A DNA stretch of 64,000 bases from Flavobacterium sedimenticola (GCF_030053345.1 NZ_JASGBP010000001.1:1-64000), one strand, 5' to 3'; positions 17,612 through 29,500 are shown, numbered from the stretch's first letter. Made by a program: numbers and translations. The notes: generated by a model from the letters alone, not told the origin.

Positions 17612-18514
17612 CTATCTTAAAAATTTATCTGTTATATAAACTATTTGTAACAAGGTAATGTATAACACACTCACCAACATTAACGTTCGGGCGGCTTTGG
17701 GAGTTCGTAATCGGTATAATCGCACGGCGTAAAAAATCATCCACAATCCCAACAAGAATACAATCCCGGCTGCTATTGGCGATATAAACAATTTCCCGGT
17801 ATACCCTAAACACGGCAACATGGAAGCGACCAGCAACCATATAGAATACAATATCGTTTGCAAAGCGGTCGAATTATCTCTTTTCCCGGTAGGCAACATA
17901 AAAAACCCGGCTTTTTCATAATCATCATACAAGAACCAGCCAATAGCCCAAAAATGAGGGAACTGCCAAAAAAATTGAATCAGGAACAGCGTTCCCGCTT
18001 CAATTCCGAAATTATCAGTAGCTGCCACCCAACCCAACATAAAAGGGATAGCACCCGGAAAGGCTCCCACAAAAACCGAGAGCGGAGTTACCGTCTTTAG
18101 CGGCGTATAAACACTGGTATATAAAAAAATAGAAATCGCACCAAACATGGCCGATTTCGGATTGATTAAATACAATAAAATTAAACCGATTATAGTAAGT
18201 AAGCTGGCCACAAACAAAGCATGGTTCGGCGCCATCCGTCCCGATGCTACCGGTCGGTTTTTGGTACGATCCATTAAGGCATCCAAATCTTTTTCAATAA
18301 CTTGATTGAACGCATTGGAAGCACCAACCATGCAATACCCTCCAACAGCCAACATCAAAAGTGTTGCGGATTGGAGACTTTCAAAATCAGGAACGCCCAA
18401 GAGATATCCGGCTATCGACGAAAACACCACACTGATGGCTAATCCTGCCTTCGTGATTTCTTTAAAATCTATTGCAATTTGTTTAAAAGAAAAAGTATTT
18501 GCCGTCGCGTTCAT
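17612..18514 (-). CDS. cyoE: Haem O synthase (protohaem IX farnesyltransferase)
   Basis: A 300-aa UbiA-family prenyltransferase with about eight to nine transmembrane helices; also called CtaB. The first Asp-rich motif is NQVIEKDLDALMDRTKNRP and the second region has YDDYEKAGFFMLP. It farnesylates haem B to haem O, the precursor of haem A for aa3-type oxidase. Start is the ATG at 18514 (MNATANTF); a longer reading from 18607 would run through the promoter and is rejected. It leads the operon with both subunit III genes and subunit IV. Haem A synthase (CtaA) is not in the window. Confidence 0.93.
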   Translation of the reverse strand: MNATANTFSFKQIAIDFKEITKAGLAISVVFSSIAGYLLGVPDFESLQSATLLMLAVGGYCMVGASNAFNQVIEKDLDALMDRTKNRPVASGRMAPNHALFVASLLTIIGLILLYLINPKSAMFGAISIFLYTSVYTPLKTVTPLSVFVGAFPGAIPFMLGWVAATDNFGIEAGTLFLIQFFWQFPHFWAIGWFLYDDYEKAGFFMLPTGKRDNSTALQTILYSIWLLVASMLPCLGYTGKLFISPIAAGIVFLLGLWMIFYAVRLYRLRTPKAARTLMLVSVLYITLLQIVYITDKFLR

Positions 18515-18533
18515 CGGTAATTGTAAGCTGCCG

Positions 18534-18565
18534 CAAAGGTACTTTATAGAAAACGATTTGACAAA
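18534..18565 (-). promoter_or_regulatory. Promoter of the haem O synthase / oxidase subunit operon
   Basis: On the minus strand TTTG (18565-18562), a 20-nt spacer, then TACCTTTG (18541-18534), an exact TAnnTTTG match. The predicted start of transcription is only about 16 nt before the ATG. Confidence 0.7.
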
Positions 18566-18676
18566 AACAATTGACAAAAAATATTGAAAAATTCCGTTTA
18601 CACCCAATCGCCTTTAGTTCTTCTGAACCGGGAAGTCTATCGGTTGGAATGCAACTTTGTACATCACCTTTACCAA

Positions 18677-18710
18677 CTAAAAAAAAGAGACCGATACAAC
18701 CGGTCTCTTT
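18677..18710 (-). terminator. Terminator after the fasciclin gene
   Basis: A perfect 10-bp stem (AAAGAGACCG at 18684-18693 with its complement at 18701-18710), a 7-nt loop and a U-rich tail on the minus strand, 22 nt after the fasciclin stop codon. Confidence 0.85.
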
Positions 18711-18732
18711 AATGGTAAAGAATTGTTGAAAT

Positions 18733-19350
18733 TTAGTTGATTGGCAACAAAACGGTATCAATCACGTGGATAATTCCGTTGGATGCCGAAATATTAGCCG
18801 CTGTAATCGTGGCAGTATTCCCTATCGCATTGATAGAACCTGACGGAGTTACCGAAAACTGACTTCCTAAAAGTGTTGTTATTTCACGTGTTCCGCGCTT
18901 AGGAACTACACTGTTAGCCGCACGTCTTCCCTCAGTCACATGATACAACAAAACATCTCTTACTAAGGGAGCCGGAAGCTCTGTTATGCTGCTCACATTT
19001 AATGCGGCATATAAATTTTGAAACGCTTGGTCGGTTGGAGCAAAAACGGTATACTGATCCGTACCGTTGGCAAACAAGTCTACCAAACCGGTATTCAATT
19101 CGCTGTCAACATACACCAATGCGTTTACCAATTCGTTAAACCCACCGTTAACTGCTATTCCGGCAATAGAAGAATTTCCGGGAGCCGGAGCACGATTGTA
19201 CGCATCAAAGGTTTCTTTGATGGAAAGTTTAGACGATGCAGTGTCATTAGACCCATTGTCGTCGGTAGAACATGATGTGAATCCGAATGCTGTCACAAAT
19301 AAAACCAACACGGTTTTAGCTACTGTTAGCGTGATGTTTTTGTTTTTCAT
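18733..19350 (-). CDS. Fasciclin-domain lipoprotein
   Basis: A 205-aa exported protein. The signal peptide ends in a lipobox (GFTSC), so lipidation near residue 27 is likely, followed by an Asn/Asp/Ser linker. One fasciclin (FAS1) domain covers about residues 60-205 with the classic H1 (TVFAPTDQAFQNL) and H2 (GIIHVIDTVLLP) segments and the LLYHV core. FAS1 domains usually mediate adhesion or matrix contacts. It is a single-gene unit with its own terminator. A TAACTTTG box at 19462-19455 on the minus strand is a possible -7 element. Confidence 0.9.
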   Translation of the reverse strand: MKNKNITLTVAKTVLVLFVTAFGFTSCSTDDNGSNDTASSKLSIKETFDAYNRAPAPGNSSIAGIAVNGGFNELVNALVYVDSELNTGLVDLFANGTDQYTVFAPTDQAFQNLYAALNVSSITELPAPLVRDVLLYHVTEGRRAANSVVPKRGTREITTLLGSQFSVTPSGSINAIGNTATITAANISASNGIIHVIDTVLLPIN

Positions 19351-19694
19351 AGGTAATGATTTTGACGTTATTATTGATACTTAATTAAAAATTCAAGCAA
19401 AATAAAAAGTAGGAAGTAGAGTGGGCGAATTAAAAATGTTTAACATTTTCACTTCAAAGTTAAACAAAAATTAATTTGCTCCTGAACTTTAGCAATACTT
19501 TAACTATCGTTTCAAGTTACTGAAAACGAGCACAAATCACCAAAAAGAGCTGTGAAAAGAATAAGAATTCCCCAAGGCCAAGGAATTGCCTCCTAAATTA
19601 AGAGGCAGCAGCCACAAGAGAATTTGTATAGGAAGAAGATACCGCCTAATCAAAAACGAGATTTTTAATTGCGAAAGTTTGAATCAAAAAAAGA
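19351..19694. other. 344-nt spacer between fasciclin and remB genes
   Basis: No convincing open frame. It holds two small hairpins, AATTCC/GGAATT (19566-19571 with 19582-19587) and TGCCTC/GAGGCA (19587-19592 with 19602-19607), neither with a U-run, so they may be remB 3' structures rather than a proven terminator. Confidence 0.5.
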
Positions 19695-21821
19695 TTAATA
19701 ATCGAAATACCAATTAAAAATGTCACAACGTAAGCCAATAGAAAACCAAGTGGTACTCTCTTTGACCGCCAAAGCAGTTTCGGTAGCCGGAGTAAAGTTT
19801 CGGTATATCAAACTTCCGAACACTTTCATATTCGTAACGGGATTCACCAAATAGCCGGCTTGCAAATCGGCAATAAAAACATTCGTACTGTTCCCTTGAC
19901 CTACAGTTACGCCTACATCATAAGGACGCCCTTCTTCATAATCACGGTAAATATCACTTCCGTAATTGAAGGTATCATTATCATTATTGAAGTCGAGCCC
20001 TCGCGTCCCAACCGTAATTTTAGCATCGGCAAAATAACGTCCGTTATGGTAGCGGGCAATGGCAATAAATTCTCTGAAATTACCGCCCCATTGGTGACCT
20101 AAGCTTTGGTTGTTGTGTCCATAATTGGTAATGACTTCGCTATGCGCATACACATAAGGACGCACTACATTATATTCGGTTTGCAACAATAAGTTTTTAA
20201 TGTTGAAGGCATTGAAGTATTTCGCTCCGAGTTGAAAACCAAACTTATTTTTCCAACTTTTTTCACCCGATTTAATGTCATTTAACGAAAACTCATCCAC
20301 TAAAAATTGGCCGTAAAACTGAATTTGATTATTCCACTTGTATTTGGAAGTTAACCCAAGCATCGCATTTCCGCTACGTGCCGAAGAAGCAAATTCAACC
20401 GAACGATAGAATATAATCGGGTTGACAAAACTCATATCAAAACCGCGGTTGTTTTTGTTGGTCCAAACCACCGATTCAAACAAACCGATATTCCATTTAG
20501 AGCTGATATTTAAACTTAAATAATGTGCCGCCGCAAACTTAGTCGCATAGGTTCGGTCTTGGGTCACATCAGGACGTACGTCTTTTAACCAAGTGTACAA
20601 ATTAGTGTATTTAATTTTCCAAAAAGTAGTGTTGAGTTTGAAATACGGATACGGACTCGCGCCATCACTCCACAACAGCGAACGATACCCATCGCCAATA
20701 AAGTTTCGCCCGTAACCCAAATTCATGTTGATAAACTTACTGGGCGTATAGGCTAAATTAGCTTCGGCCAACGGGAAATCGTAGGCGTCCGACTTGAATC
20801 TTTTGGCAATTCCCATACCCGGAATAATGGCCGGGTTTCCGCCTGCCGGCGCCAGCGACTCGGCGTAGCGGTTAAAATAATCCGCAAAGCGGCCCTGACT
20901 TTCAAAAACGGTAGTGGTGAAGTTGATTTCTTTACCTAAGCCGCCGTTAAACTGAATTCCGCGGGTATTTACGTAGGTATACTGAGCCACACTTGGGTCA
21001 CTTTTTCCGAATTGCAAGTCCACTATCGGATTGAGCGTAAACCAGTAATCTTCCCCTTGCATTTGAACCAAATTCTCATTCCAAAATTTCTTTCCCCACC
21101 AACCTTGTTTGTTTTTTAGCAGTGATTGATTGACTTGAGAAAAATTATAATATTTGGCTACATCAGCATAGGCATACGGCTTGGAACCGGTATGATTGTT
21201 GGCGCCCACCTGATTCATGTCGTCATCAAACTGCGCATAATAACTATGCGAAAAAGGAATGTTTAAATGACTTTGATATTGCGGATTATCAAACTTTCGA
21301 TACTTGATACTGTCTACTTCGGAAAGAAATTTATCATTGGGTTTGTATACATAACTCGCTTTCTCCGCAGCCGCTGCGGCTTCTTTTTCTGCGATTTTTG
21401 CCGCTGCAATTTCGGCCGAGCTTTGTAACGGTATGGCAATTCTGATGGTGTATTTCGCGTAAACAGGGCGGCCATTGTAGGTAGGCGGACTTATTTTCGG
21501 CATTTGTTCAAAAACTCTTTTGCTCTCTGCGATTAAAGCCTCATCTGAAGCGTCTACATAGATAACTTTGAAAGCCCCTTTATCGTTTACTTCAAAAATG
21601 ACAATGACAGTCCCTTTGAAATTATTTGCTTTTAACGACTCCGGAACTTTAAAATTTTGATAGACATTATCTTGCACCTGATTGTAAAAACACAGCTCTA
21701 AATCGGATTTGTCCAAACCTTCACAAGCAGGGAAAACCGGAAACTTCTCGGCGTTGGTTCGATTTACTTGTGCATTGGAAATTAAGGAAAATAAAAACAA
21801 TACAGAAAATAGGTTTCTCAT
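19695..21821 (-). CDS. remB: Gliding motility protein RemB (outer-membrane beta-barrel)
   Basis: A 708-aa protein with signal peptide (MRNLFSVLFLFSLISNAQ). Residues about 30-130 look like a TonB C-terminal domain: FPACEG with paired Cys, FKGTVIVIFEVNDKG, PPTYNGRPVYAKYTIRIAIP. An Ala/Glu-rich helix follows (about 135-155), then a long region of alternating strands ending WYFDY, typical of a barrel. I match it to RemB from Flavobacterium gliding work by overall character. The ATG at 21821 is chosen since it begins a proper signal peptide; the extra 25 codons upstream overlap the end of deoC. It lies 16 nt after deoC. Confidence 0.85.
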   Translation of the reverse strand: MRNLFSVLFLFSLISNAQVNRTNAEKFPVFPACEGLDKSDLELCFYNQVQDNVYQNFKVPESLKANNFKGTVIVIFEVNDKGAFKVIYVDASDEALIAESKRVFEQMPKISPPTYNGRPVYAKYTIRIAIPLQSSAEIAAAKIAEKEAAAAAEKASYVYKPNDKFLSEVDSIKYRKFDNPQYQSHLNIPFSHSYYAQFDDDMNQVGANNHTGSKPYAYADVAKYYNFSQVNQSLLKNKQGWWGKKFWNENLVQMQGEDYWFTLNPIVDLQFGKSDPSVAQYTYVNTRGIQFNGGLGKEINFTTTVFESQGRFADYFNRYAESLAPAGGNPAIIPGMGIAKRFKSDAYDFPLAEANLAYTPSKFINMNLGYGRNFIGDGYRSLLWSDGASPYPYFKLNTTFWKIKYTNLYTWLKDVRPDVTQDRTYATKFAAAHYLSLNISSKWNIGLFESVVWTNKNNRGFDMSFVNPIIFYRSVEFASSARSGNAMLGLTSKYKWNNQIQFYGQFLVDEFSLNDIKSGEKSWKNKFGFQLGAKYFNAFNIKNLLLQTEYNVVRPYVYAHSEVITNYGHNNQSLGHQWGGNFREFIAIARYHNGRYFADAKITVGTRGLDFNNDNDTFNYGSDIYRDYEEGRPYDVGVTVGQGNSTNVFIADLQAGYLVNPVTNMKVFGSLIYRNFTPATETALAVKESTTWFSIGLRCDIFNWYFDY

Positions 21822-21837
21822 CTTAAAGCAATATGTT

Positions 21838-22581
21838 TTAATAATTACCGGTAGCTGTTTTACCATCAGCGATGGTTTTGGCGGCCGAAGTTCCAATCCT
21901 TTTTACTCCTAAACGAATCATCTCTTCTGCTTCTTCATATGTGCGAACTCCGCCTGCTGCTTTTACCGGTAAAGGCGAAGCATTTTCCAACATCAGTATG
22001 ATTGTTGGTACTGTGGCTCCGTTAGGCTTGTTATTTTCGGTTTTATAAAACCCGGTGGAGGATTTAACAAAAACATTCGGAAAGCAATCTTCTTTGAAAT
22101 GGGTAATGACTACATTTTTAATCAAGGCCGAAATTTGAATTATCTGATCATCCGTGAGAGCCGCCACTTCAATAATCCATTTGGCTACTTTGTGATGGGC
22201 AAAGGCCAGTTGCGTTCCTTTTAATACTTCGGTCTTAACCGTTTCTGTGTCGCCTTTTTTGAAAGCCTCGTAGTTGCAAACATAATCGAGCTCGTCGACG
22301 CCGTCTTCAATGGCTTGTGTGGCTTCTTTCAATTTATCTTCAAGTGAATTCGTTCCTTCCGGAAAAGAAATAACAGTTCCGATGAGCAACTTTGAATTCG
22401 CCTTGGCAATCATCTCCTTGGCCATTTTTACATGGTTGGGACGAATCATAATCAGCTTGAAATTTTCATCGATGGCTTCCTGGATAAAGCTTTTCACAAC
22501 GTTGCGGTTTTCAGTTTCAGACAAGCCCGCTTGCGCTGCTGTTTTTAAATAGGTGGAATCGAGATACGGTTTTATATTCAT
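21838..22581 (-). CDS. deoC: Deoxyribose-phosphate aldolase
   Basis: A 247-aa class I aldolase (TIM barrel) that splits 2-deoxyribose 5-phosphate into glyceraldehyde 3-phosphate and acetaldehyde. Conserved blocks are present: DELDYVCNYEAF, the Schiff-base strand FVKSSTGF with its Lys, and the proton-relay Lys in PVKAAGGVRT. The start MNIKPYLDSTYLK at 22581 is preferred over a longer frame through a U-rich hairpin. It sits between the VanZ-like gene and remB. Confidence 0.95.
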   Translation of the reverse strand: MNIKPYLDSTYLKTAAQAGLSETENRNVVKSFIQEAIDENFKLIMIRPNHVKMAKEMIAKANSKLLIGTVISFPEGTNSLEDKLKEATQAIEDGVDELDYVCNYEAFKKGDTETVKTEVLKGTQLAFAHHKVAKWIIEVAALTDDQIIQISALIKNVVITHFKEDCFPNVFVKSSTGFYKTENNKPNGATVPTIILMLENASPLPVKAAGGVRTYEEAEEMIRLGVKRIGTSAAKTIADGKTATGNY

Positions 22582-22591
22582 GCGATAAAAG

Positions 22592-22631
22592 TAAAAAAAA
22601 ATCCGTCTCATTTCTTAAAAAAACAAGACGG
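22592..22631 (-). terminator. Terminator-like hairpin between vanZ-like gene and deoC
   Basis: Stem AGACGG/CCGTCT (22626-22631 with 22603-22608), a 17-nt loop and nine A at 22593-22601 that read as U on the minus strand. It ends only 11 nt before the deoC ATG. The long loop makes it weaker than the others. Confidence 0.5.
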
Positions 22632-22660
22632 TAATTCTATGGAAAACGAAATCTGATCTT

Positions 22661-23053
22661 TTAGTCTTTTTTAAGTCTTTGCATTCCAACCACCACAAAA
22701 AAAGCGGTGAATGCTCCGGCCAAATTGGCCAACACATCAAAGACATCGGCATGTCGGGTTACGGTAAAGGCTTCTTGTAAAAATTCAATCACAATACCAT
22801 ACAACAAAGAACACAAAACAATCTTCATAACATCCCGTACGCTAATCTGTCGTTGTTGTACATACTTGCTGTAACTCCACAGTAATGTAAACATGAAATG
22901 GAACGTAAAATGTCCGTACTTATCGGCGCCTTCTACCTTAACCTCGGGTAAATCCCCAAATCGCACCAGACAAAGAATCAGAATTAAAAAAGTCCAGCCA
23001 ATGGCCAGACTTCGTATTGTTTTCTTAAGCACCAATGAGTTCTTTGTAAGCAT
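22661..23053 (-). CDS. VanZ-like membrane protein
   Basis: A 130-aa protein with four hydrophobic helices and the VanZ-type motifs [15 protein letters not shown] and [22 protein letters not shown]. VanZ-like proteins are small membrane proteins of mostly unknown role (the founder gives low-level teicoplanin resistance); nothing here implies antibiotic resistance. The ATG at 23053 overlaps the end of gcvH by 29 nt. TTG (23035) or GTG (23032) would shorten that overlap and are real alternatives. It is probably translated with gcvH. Confidence 0.85.
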   Translation of the reverse strand: MLTKNSLVLKKTIRSLAIGWTFLILILCLVRFGDLPEVKVEGADKYGHFTFHFMFTLLWSYSKYVQQRQISVRDVMKIVLCSLLYGIVIEFLQEAFTVTRHADVFDVLANLAGAFTAFFVVVGMQRLKKD

Positions 23054-23405
23054 CACTGGACAATAATTCATCGATTTCCGACGGGTTGGCGATTTTCACT
23101 TTTATCATCCAACCTTTGCCGTACGGATCGGTATTAACCTGTTCCGGATTGGACTCTAAATCATCATTAAACTCGATGATTTCACCACTTAAAGGCAAGA
23201 ATAAATCGGATACGGTTTTCACCGCTTCCACAGTACCGAAAACTTCGTCTTTGTCGAGTGTTTGGTCTAAGGTTTCCACTTCTACATACACAATATCACC
23301 TAATTCTTTTTGAGCGAAATCGGTAATTCCTACAGTAGCGGTATCACCATCAACTAAAACCCATTCGTGGTCTTTTGTGTACTTTAAATTGCTTGGTATG
23401 TTCAT
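23025..23405 (-). CDS. gcvH: Glycine cleavage system H protein
   Basis: A 126-aa lipoyl carrier of the glycine cleavage complex. It shuttles the aminomethyl group from P to T protein. The lipoylation Lys lies in [11 protein letters not shown], and the usual YTKDHEWV start and [14 protein letters not shown] end are present. ATG at 23405 is chosen because the family begins just before YTKDHEWV. gcvP and gcvT are not nearby, which is common in this group. It has its own candidate promoter. Confidence 0.96.
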   Translation of the reverse strand: MNIPSNLKYTKDHEWVLVDGDTATVGITDFAQKELGDIVYVEVETLDQTLDKDEVFGTVEAVKTVSDLFLPLSGEIIEFNDDLESNPEQVNTDPYGKGWMIKVKIANPSEIDELLSSDAYKELIGA

Positions 23406-23495
23406 TCGTTTGTTTGTTTTATTCCGCGGCACTCCAACTAATTATTATTTCTTAATACCGGATGCCTCGGGTTATGTTGTGTTTTAAAATTTCTT

Positions 23496-23527
23496 CAAAA
23501 GTATGATTTCTGTACAAATTAATACAA
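23496..23527 (-). promoter_or_regulatory. Candidate promoter of gcvH
   Basis: On the minus strand TTG (23527-23525), 21-nt spacer, TACTTTTG (23503-23496), an exact TAnnTTTG match about 90 nt before the ATG. Confidence 0.5.
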
Positions 23528-23546
23528 TCTTTAACTCAAAACTTTA

Positions 23547-26500
23547 TTAATTTCCGAAATTATAACGCATGGTAAATCCGGTTCTGATATTGGTTAACGG
23601 GAACGAAGTGGATATAACCGGTTTAGAGAACGAATGATCATAGAAGAAAATAGCCGTCAGGTTTTTACTGAAGGAATAATCAGCCGTTAATTTTGCCGAC
23701 CAAATGTTTTGTCCGCCGCCCAACTGATTGTTATCGTAATCCAAATAACGAACAATGGTTTTGTTGTTTCGGTAGGAGAAATCTACTTTCACATTCAAAT
23801 CACTCTTGATGATTCCGGTAGGATTGTCGGCTAATTTCGAAGAGAAAATAACATCTTTGAAACGATAACCCAACCCAAGAATATACTCGTGTCCTTGTAC
23901 TTCGGTTAAGAGATTGTTGTCAAAACTCATCGATAAGCTTCGGTCCTTTTTCATCTCGGCTAAAATTTTGAATGAATTTTTCATTTCAAAATCCAAACGA
24001 ACTAACGGATTGAATTGCTCCACTAAGTTGATATTTCCGATGATGGTTTTGTTGTAGAAGTTACCGATACCGCCGTTATCCTGATTACTGCCGGAAGGAT
24101 TGTAATCAAAATTAGAACGGAAAGAATTGATGGTATACGAAGCACGATACGCATGCTGAATCGAGAAACGCTTGAATCGATCTTTAAAGAACTTGTAACG
24201 CATCAAACCGCTGTATTTGACATTCCAGTTCGGAATAGGCAAGTTGCGGAAAGCGCTCAGTGAAACACCGTCTGCTGATGTTCCTGTATAAGCTGCCATG
24301 AAAGCCGGAATTAGTACGGCTTGGTTGTTTTTACCAAAACCTATCGGGTAATCTTTGTTGGCTACATAAAAAGCATAATTCGGATCTGACGGTAGCGGAA
24401 TCGGGTTTGCCGGGTCTCCGTATCTCGGAATAGTACCACCATAGTATTCCGCTGCTAACCTATCCGCAATTTTGATACGGTTTGCTCTAAATTCGTCAAA
24501 AGTAACCGACCCGTTTTCGTCGCTTTTGCTAAAGGAAGTCCCGATTAAAACGGTAGAAATCGAGAAGTTTCCGAAACTGTAAGGCGAGCGCGGATTGTAC
24601 ATCCCGGTAGCTTCATCCACATCGTACTGCTCGGAATAATTTTCGGAATACGTTCGATTAGCCGTCAGATCGATTTTAAAATCAGGAAATAAATCCACGT
24701 TAGCCGTCATTTCCAAAGTCTTGGTAATGGTTTGGGTGTAGTTTTGATTAAAATCCGGATAGGTCGTTAACCAACCTCTTTTGGCTGCTTCATAGCGAAT
24801 ATCGTCTTGTGCACCGAATACGAACCCAAACGATGGTTTGGCCGAACCAAAGAAGCCTAAGCTTGGCAAGAATCCCGGAAGCATCGTTCCCTCGTTACGG
24901 GTATAATTAATCTGAACATTTTTAACGCTGGTTAATACCCCTTTCAATCCGTTTAAGAATTCATTAGAATTAGTGGCCGGTTGGTTTCGGGTATTGGTGA
25001 TTTTTTCACCCGGTTTTGGAGCGGCAGTTGGCTTTGGTGCCGTTGCCGGTTTTTTTCCTAAGCCCAAATACTTGTATAACAATTCCATGTTAAAGGCCGT
25101 ATTCAAACGATGGGAACCGGCATTTTGAATGGTGTTTCCAAGGTTGTATACTGTTCCGTCTACATCTTCTACGGAGGCCATCGCCAAGGAGGCCCGTTGC
25201 CAGCTGTAATCTCCGGTATAGGAATACGTCGATTTCACAAACGCTAAGAACGGTAATTTGTTGAGCGGCAATTCGTAGTTGACTACTATTTGTTGGTTGT
25301 GTTGGTTTGGCGTACCAATATTCCAGAAGTCGGTCCACAAGGTATAGCTGTTGTCCGGCACGTTATCTTCATTCAAATACGAACGCACAATATTATGGGT
25401 AGCCGCGGTGAAATTCACCTTCAAAGATTTGGTGATGTTATAGTTAAAACCATATTGGTAATTAAACATATAATTTCTGCGGAACAACGGATCAAGAGCA
25501 ATACCATCGACATCCACTTGTCGGAATTGCTGTCTGTTGTATTGTCGGTTAATATTAGAACTGAAGGAGATGCTCGCCGGCAGGTAATTGAAATTAAAGT
25601 CGCTCAGCATTTTCCAATAACTGCTCTTTTTAAAATACTTGCTTTTTTTGAACGGTTCCACCGTCTTCGGTTTGAAAGAATACGTATAATCGACAGAGGT
25701 GATTACTTGTTGATCCAAATAGTTTTCAATTTCATAATTGTGCTTTTCCGTTTCATTATACGAATACGAAAGGGTTAAATTCTCAGGATCATAGATGCGC
25801 TGTTTCTGTTCGGGCGCTCTTTCCTTTTTAACCCCGATAAAGTTAATGCTCTTTCTTTTGGTATAATCAATAGCTCGGTTTCGGATATTATCTCTTTCAG
25901 CAGCATCGGTGGTATTGTCTAATAACTGCTCCAATCGAATATCCTGTTGGTACGGATCGTATTCCGGTGTAATGGTTTCTTCTCCCACCGCATAATTAAA
26001 CGGCAAATTGATACCCCATTTTTTCGGCAATAGTTTGCCTAAACTAAAATTGGTTACAATGTTGTATTGTTGCATGTCTTCCCGACTTCTTTCATTCGGA
26101 CCGGCTTCCAAGGCTCCGAAACCAATCGTGCTCATTCTACCGGTAGCCGACATGTTGGCAAAATCGGCCATATTGGTATCCACATTGACTACGGCTGCCA
26201 TCCCGCCTTTGTTATCCATATCGGCAATGCGCAACTCGTTGAACCAAACTTCCCCTCTGACCCTGTCGGTATGGTTGTTTTTGATTCCCACCATTAGCGT
26301 TCGAACCAAACCGAAATTCGGGTTTCCTTTAATTCCCAATCGCAATAACGGATCTCCGTCACCATCCGGTAAAGTCCCATCGTCATCCGGATAATATATC
26401 CCTTCTCCCGGTAAACTGGCGGTATTGATTTGCAGGGCTCTGATTTTCATTTTGGTCAACAAATTCATAGCCAAATTCAACTCGTTTTCTTCCGGCCAAA

Positions 26501-29500
26501 TCACATCAGCCAGGGTAGCGCCAAACGGAGTAACCTTTAACGGAATCTCCACTTGATAATAGTTGTTGGTAAAGTCATTTCCAAAACGGATAAAGGCTAC
26601 CATTTGATTGTCTAACAAAGGAGAGGTATCTGTTGGTAAAGCCTCGGCATGCAAGAACATTTTCAGCTTGTTAAACTGACGCATGTCGACACTCACATTT
26701 TTGAATACCGCTCTCGAATCACCAACTTCCAACCCTTGTCCTCCGGCTCGTAATGACAGGGATTGTTCATTTTGATTGATGATTTGATTGTTCATATTTT
26801 GCTGCTCTCGGATAACTCCCGGTGGTGTTACATACCGTATCGGCACTCTGGCTGCATTTTCTTGGATATTCACCGCCAACACATCAAAATTAGTATTGTC
26901 ATCATCAGGGTCGTTATCGGTAGGTTGGAACGAATTCTCATAACGTCTCCATTCCCCGCGCACCAAATCTAAGGCTCCGAAACGAAGCGTGATGGGTTGT
27001 GTAAATCCGGTCATAAAAACTCTCATGAAACGAATGGAACGGAAATCGCTGATACTTCCCACAACGTTTTCGGGCTGTGTTACCGGAATTTTAAACTGAT
27101 ACCAACGGGCGCTGCCGGTATTCCCGTTGGGTAATTCGATACCATTGGTAGTTCGGATATCGGTGATAAAGTTTTGACCTACCTGCATATTCGGCGAAGA
27201 ACCCGGTTCCATTTTTACCCTATACTCGTAATAGGCATTCACGGTATTCATGGTATTGTCGCGGTTGATATCTTCCACATCGGGAATCGTTGTCGACCCT
27301 CGGTTGTTATTGGAAACCGCTACCGGAGAGTTGCCCTCTAATCCGTTGTAGTTTTTATATCTTTCAAAGATACTGGTTCCTGTGGCACTCAAGAAATATT
27401 GGTAATTATCGGCAGCCGGGTCATCATAGGTGGCATAGCCTCCGATTCCCGATAAATTGCGTTCCGCATCGTCATTCACACCGTCTAAACCAACATCTTG
27501 TGCATCCCGGTTAGCACCGTCAACATCAAAAGCATAAATTAAAGATTGGGAAGAAGGCACTTTTCCCCATACTGTAGTATTGGTCAGTGACTGCGAACTG
27601 CTGTTGGAAGGCAAACCGTTCTCATATTGTTTGCGCTCGTCTTTTAGGATGTCTTCAGATATCTCACCTAAGTTGAAATAAATATCTCCGGTGTTGGTGC
27701 TGCTGGCTTCCGCAGTAGGGTTGGCCGGATCGAAATACGGATCCATTACCCAAAACTGAATGTATTCAACGTTACTTTGCTCAAAGTTAGTCGAGTTAAT
27801 GGCCCGCATAATACCCCCAAAATTCTCAGCCGGATTGACAAACCCCGACGGATTCAGCGCTTCCGGATTGTAATTATATGGCCCTCTTTCGTTGGGATAG
27901 TACGTCAAGTCTAAGGTATTAATTACTTGAGTTTGACCCACGGCGATTTCCAAATTCGGGAACAATTCCCGGCTGAATATTCGTCGGGTACTGTTGAGCG
28001 AGATTCCGTCCTGACCGATGTCTCCCGGTGTTTCCACATACAACGTTGGATCAATAGTATACCAATTTAACTTGGCTCTTTTGAATCCATAGGACAAGTC
28101 GACCGCTGTGGATCCGAAATCATTATAATCTACTCCGGCTTGCCATCTTGGTGTGGAAGACAAACTCCACGACAGCGCCGAACGCATATCAATAGTGGTT
28201 TGCGAGCCCTCGAAGTCATCTACATAAACGGTTGATTCCCCTTGAAACTGATCGGCTTTTGGGGTATCGGGTTTCAAAAATGCCACTTCACCGCGCAAGG
28301 AGAAATTCGAAGGAACATCGGTATCAACATTTGGTAATTTATTCGCTAATCGTGTTAAGAATGGTACTTCGGTCGAATAATTCACATTGAATCCGAAAAT
28401 GGAATTGTTAACCGACTCCTGACCATAGTTCGATTTGTTGGTAAACGGTCTTTCTGTCATTTTGATGAAGGTACCCCCCACCAATAATTTATCGGAGAAT
28501 TTATGCTCCACATTGATTCCCATAAACCTTCTGGTTTGTTGCCCGAAGGTGGAGTTGTTTTCTACCGAAACCTGAATAGGTGTATTGGAAGCTTGCAACG
28601 AAGGATCTAAAATTTGAACCCGACCTGCTTGGTAATTAACACTGTAGTCTACGCCTTCCTGCAATACTCTTCCGCCGGCCGTCACTACTACCGAACCTCT
28701 CGGAACATTGTAGGCGCCGATTGGAATACCGTCTCCGCCGGTCGATTTAAATCTTCCTTTTAATTGAAATTTATTTTTGGCCGCATCCTGTAAAGCCGCT
28801 GCTTGCGTTCTGCGATACATTTCACGGAACACATATTTCTCCTGATTATCATTAAATGATGAAATTGAAGGAATATCGGCAAAATAATCCTGGTAATAAT
28901 CTTCAGCCGGATCTGTGGTTTTTAACTTGTCGAAAAGATGTTTACCAAAAGGCTCAACGGTAGTAAAAATGATGCGTCCGTTTTGTTGGTCTACGGTTAA
29001 TCCCGGCATAAAATCAAAAAAACCGTCTCCGCCTTCCTGAGGGTCATTGTTGTAATTTAATCGGTCTACATTGAATACTTTTAACAAGGGTGTTTCCGCC
29101 ACATTGGTAGGTAACGGCGAAGTACTGTTTGCCGGTGTAATATAGTTTAGCGGTGAAGGATCGGTGTACATAATATTCATCCTGAAATCTTCCTGCTCTA
29201 ATTGAAACGCGCCCGGAATTTGATAAATGTTTTTCATCATCAAGTTCCAAACCGGTTTTTGGACATTCGTTAAATTACTTTTGAGCATTTTCAAAATCAA
29301 ACTCTGGGAAGAAACGGTTTGATTGGAGGTGTCTGTGTTGTCTACGACTGTAGCATCAACGCCATCGGTCCCAAACTCTCCAACTTGATAGACATCATCA
29401 CCAATAGTATACTGATACGCTACGGCCAAGACTTCGTCGTTGGCCAAACGCTGTTGTAGTGAAACATACCCTAACTGCGGATGATAGGTAAATTCATTCG

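Noticed and set aside
22661-23053. VanZ-like gene as an antibiotic-resistance determinant
   Set aside because: Only the general VanZ fold is present, with no vancomycin-cluster neighbours; it is a common core gene in this group.
25290-25778. 162-aa open frame opposite sprA
   Set aside because: It is a shadow of the sprA coding strand with no recognisable domain.
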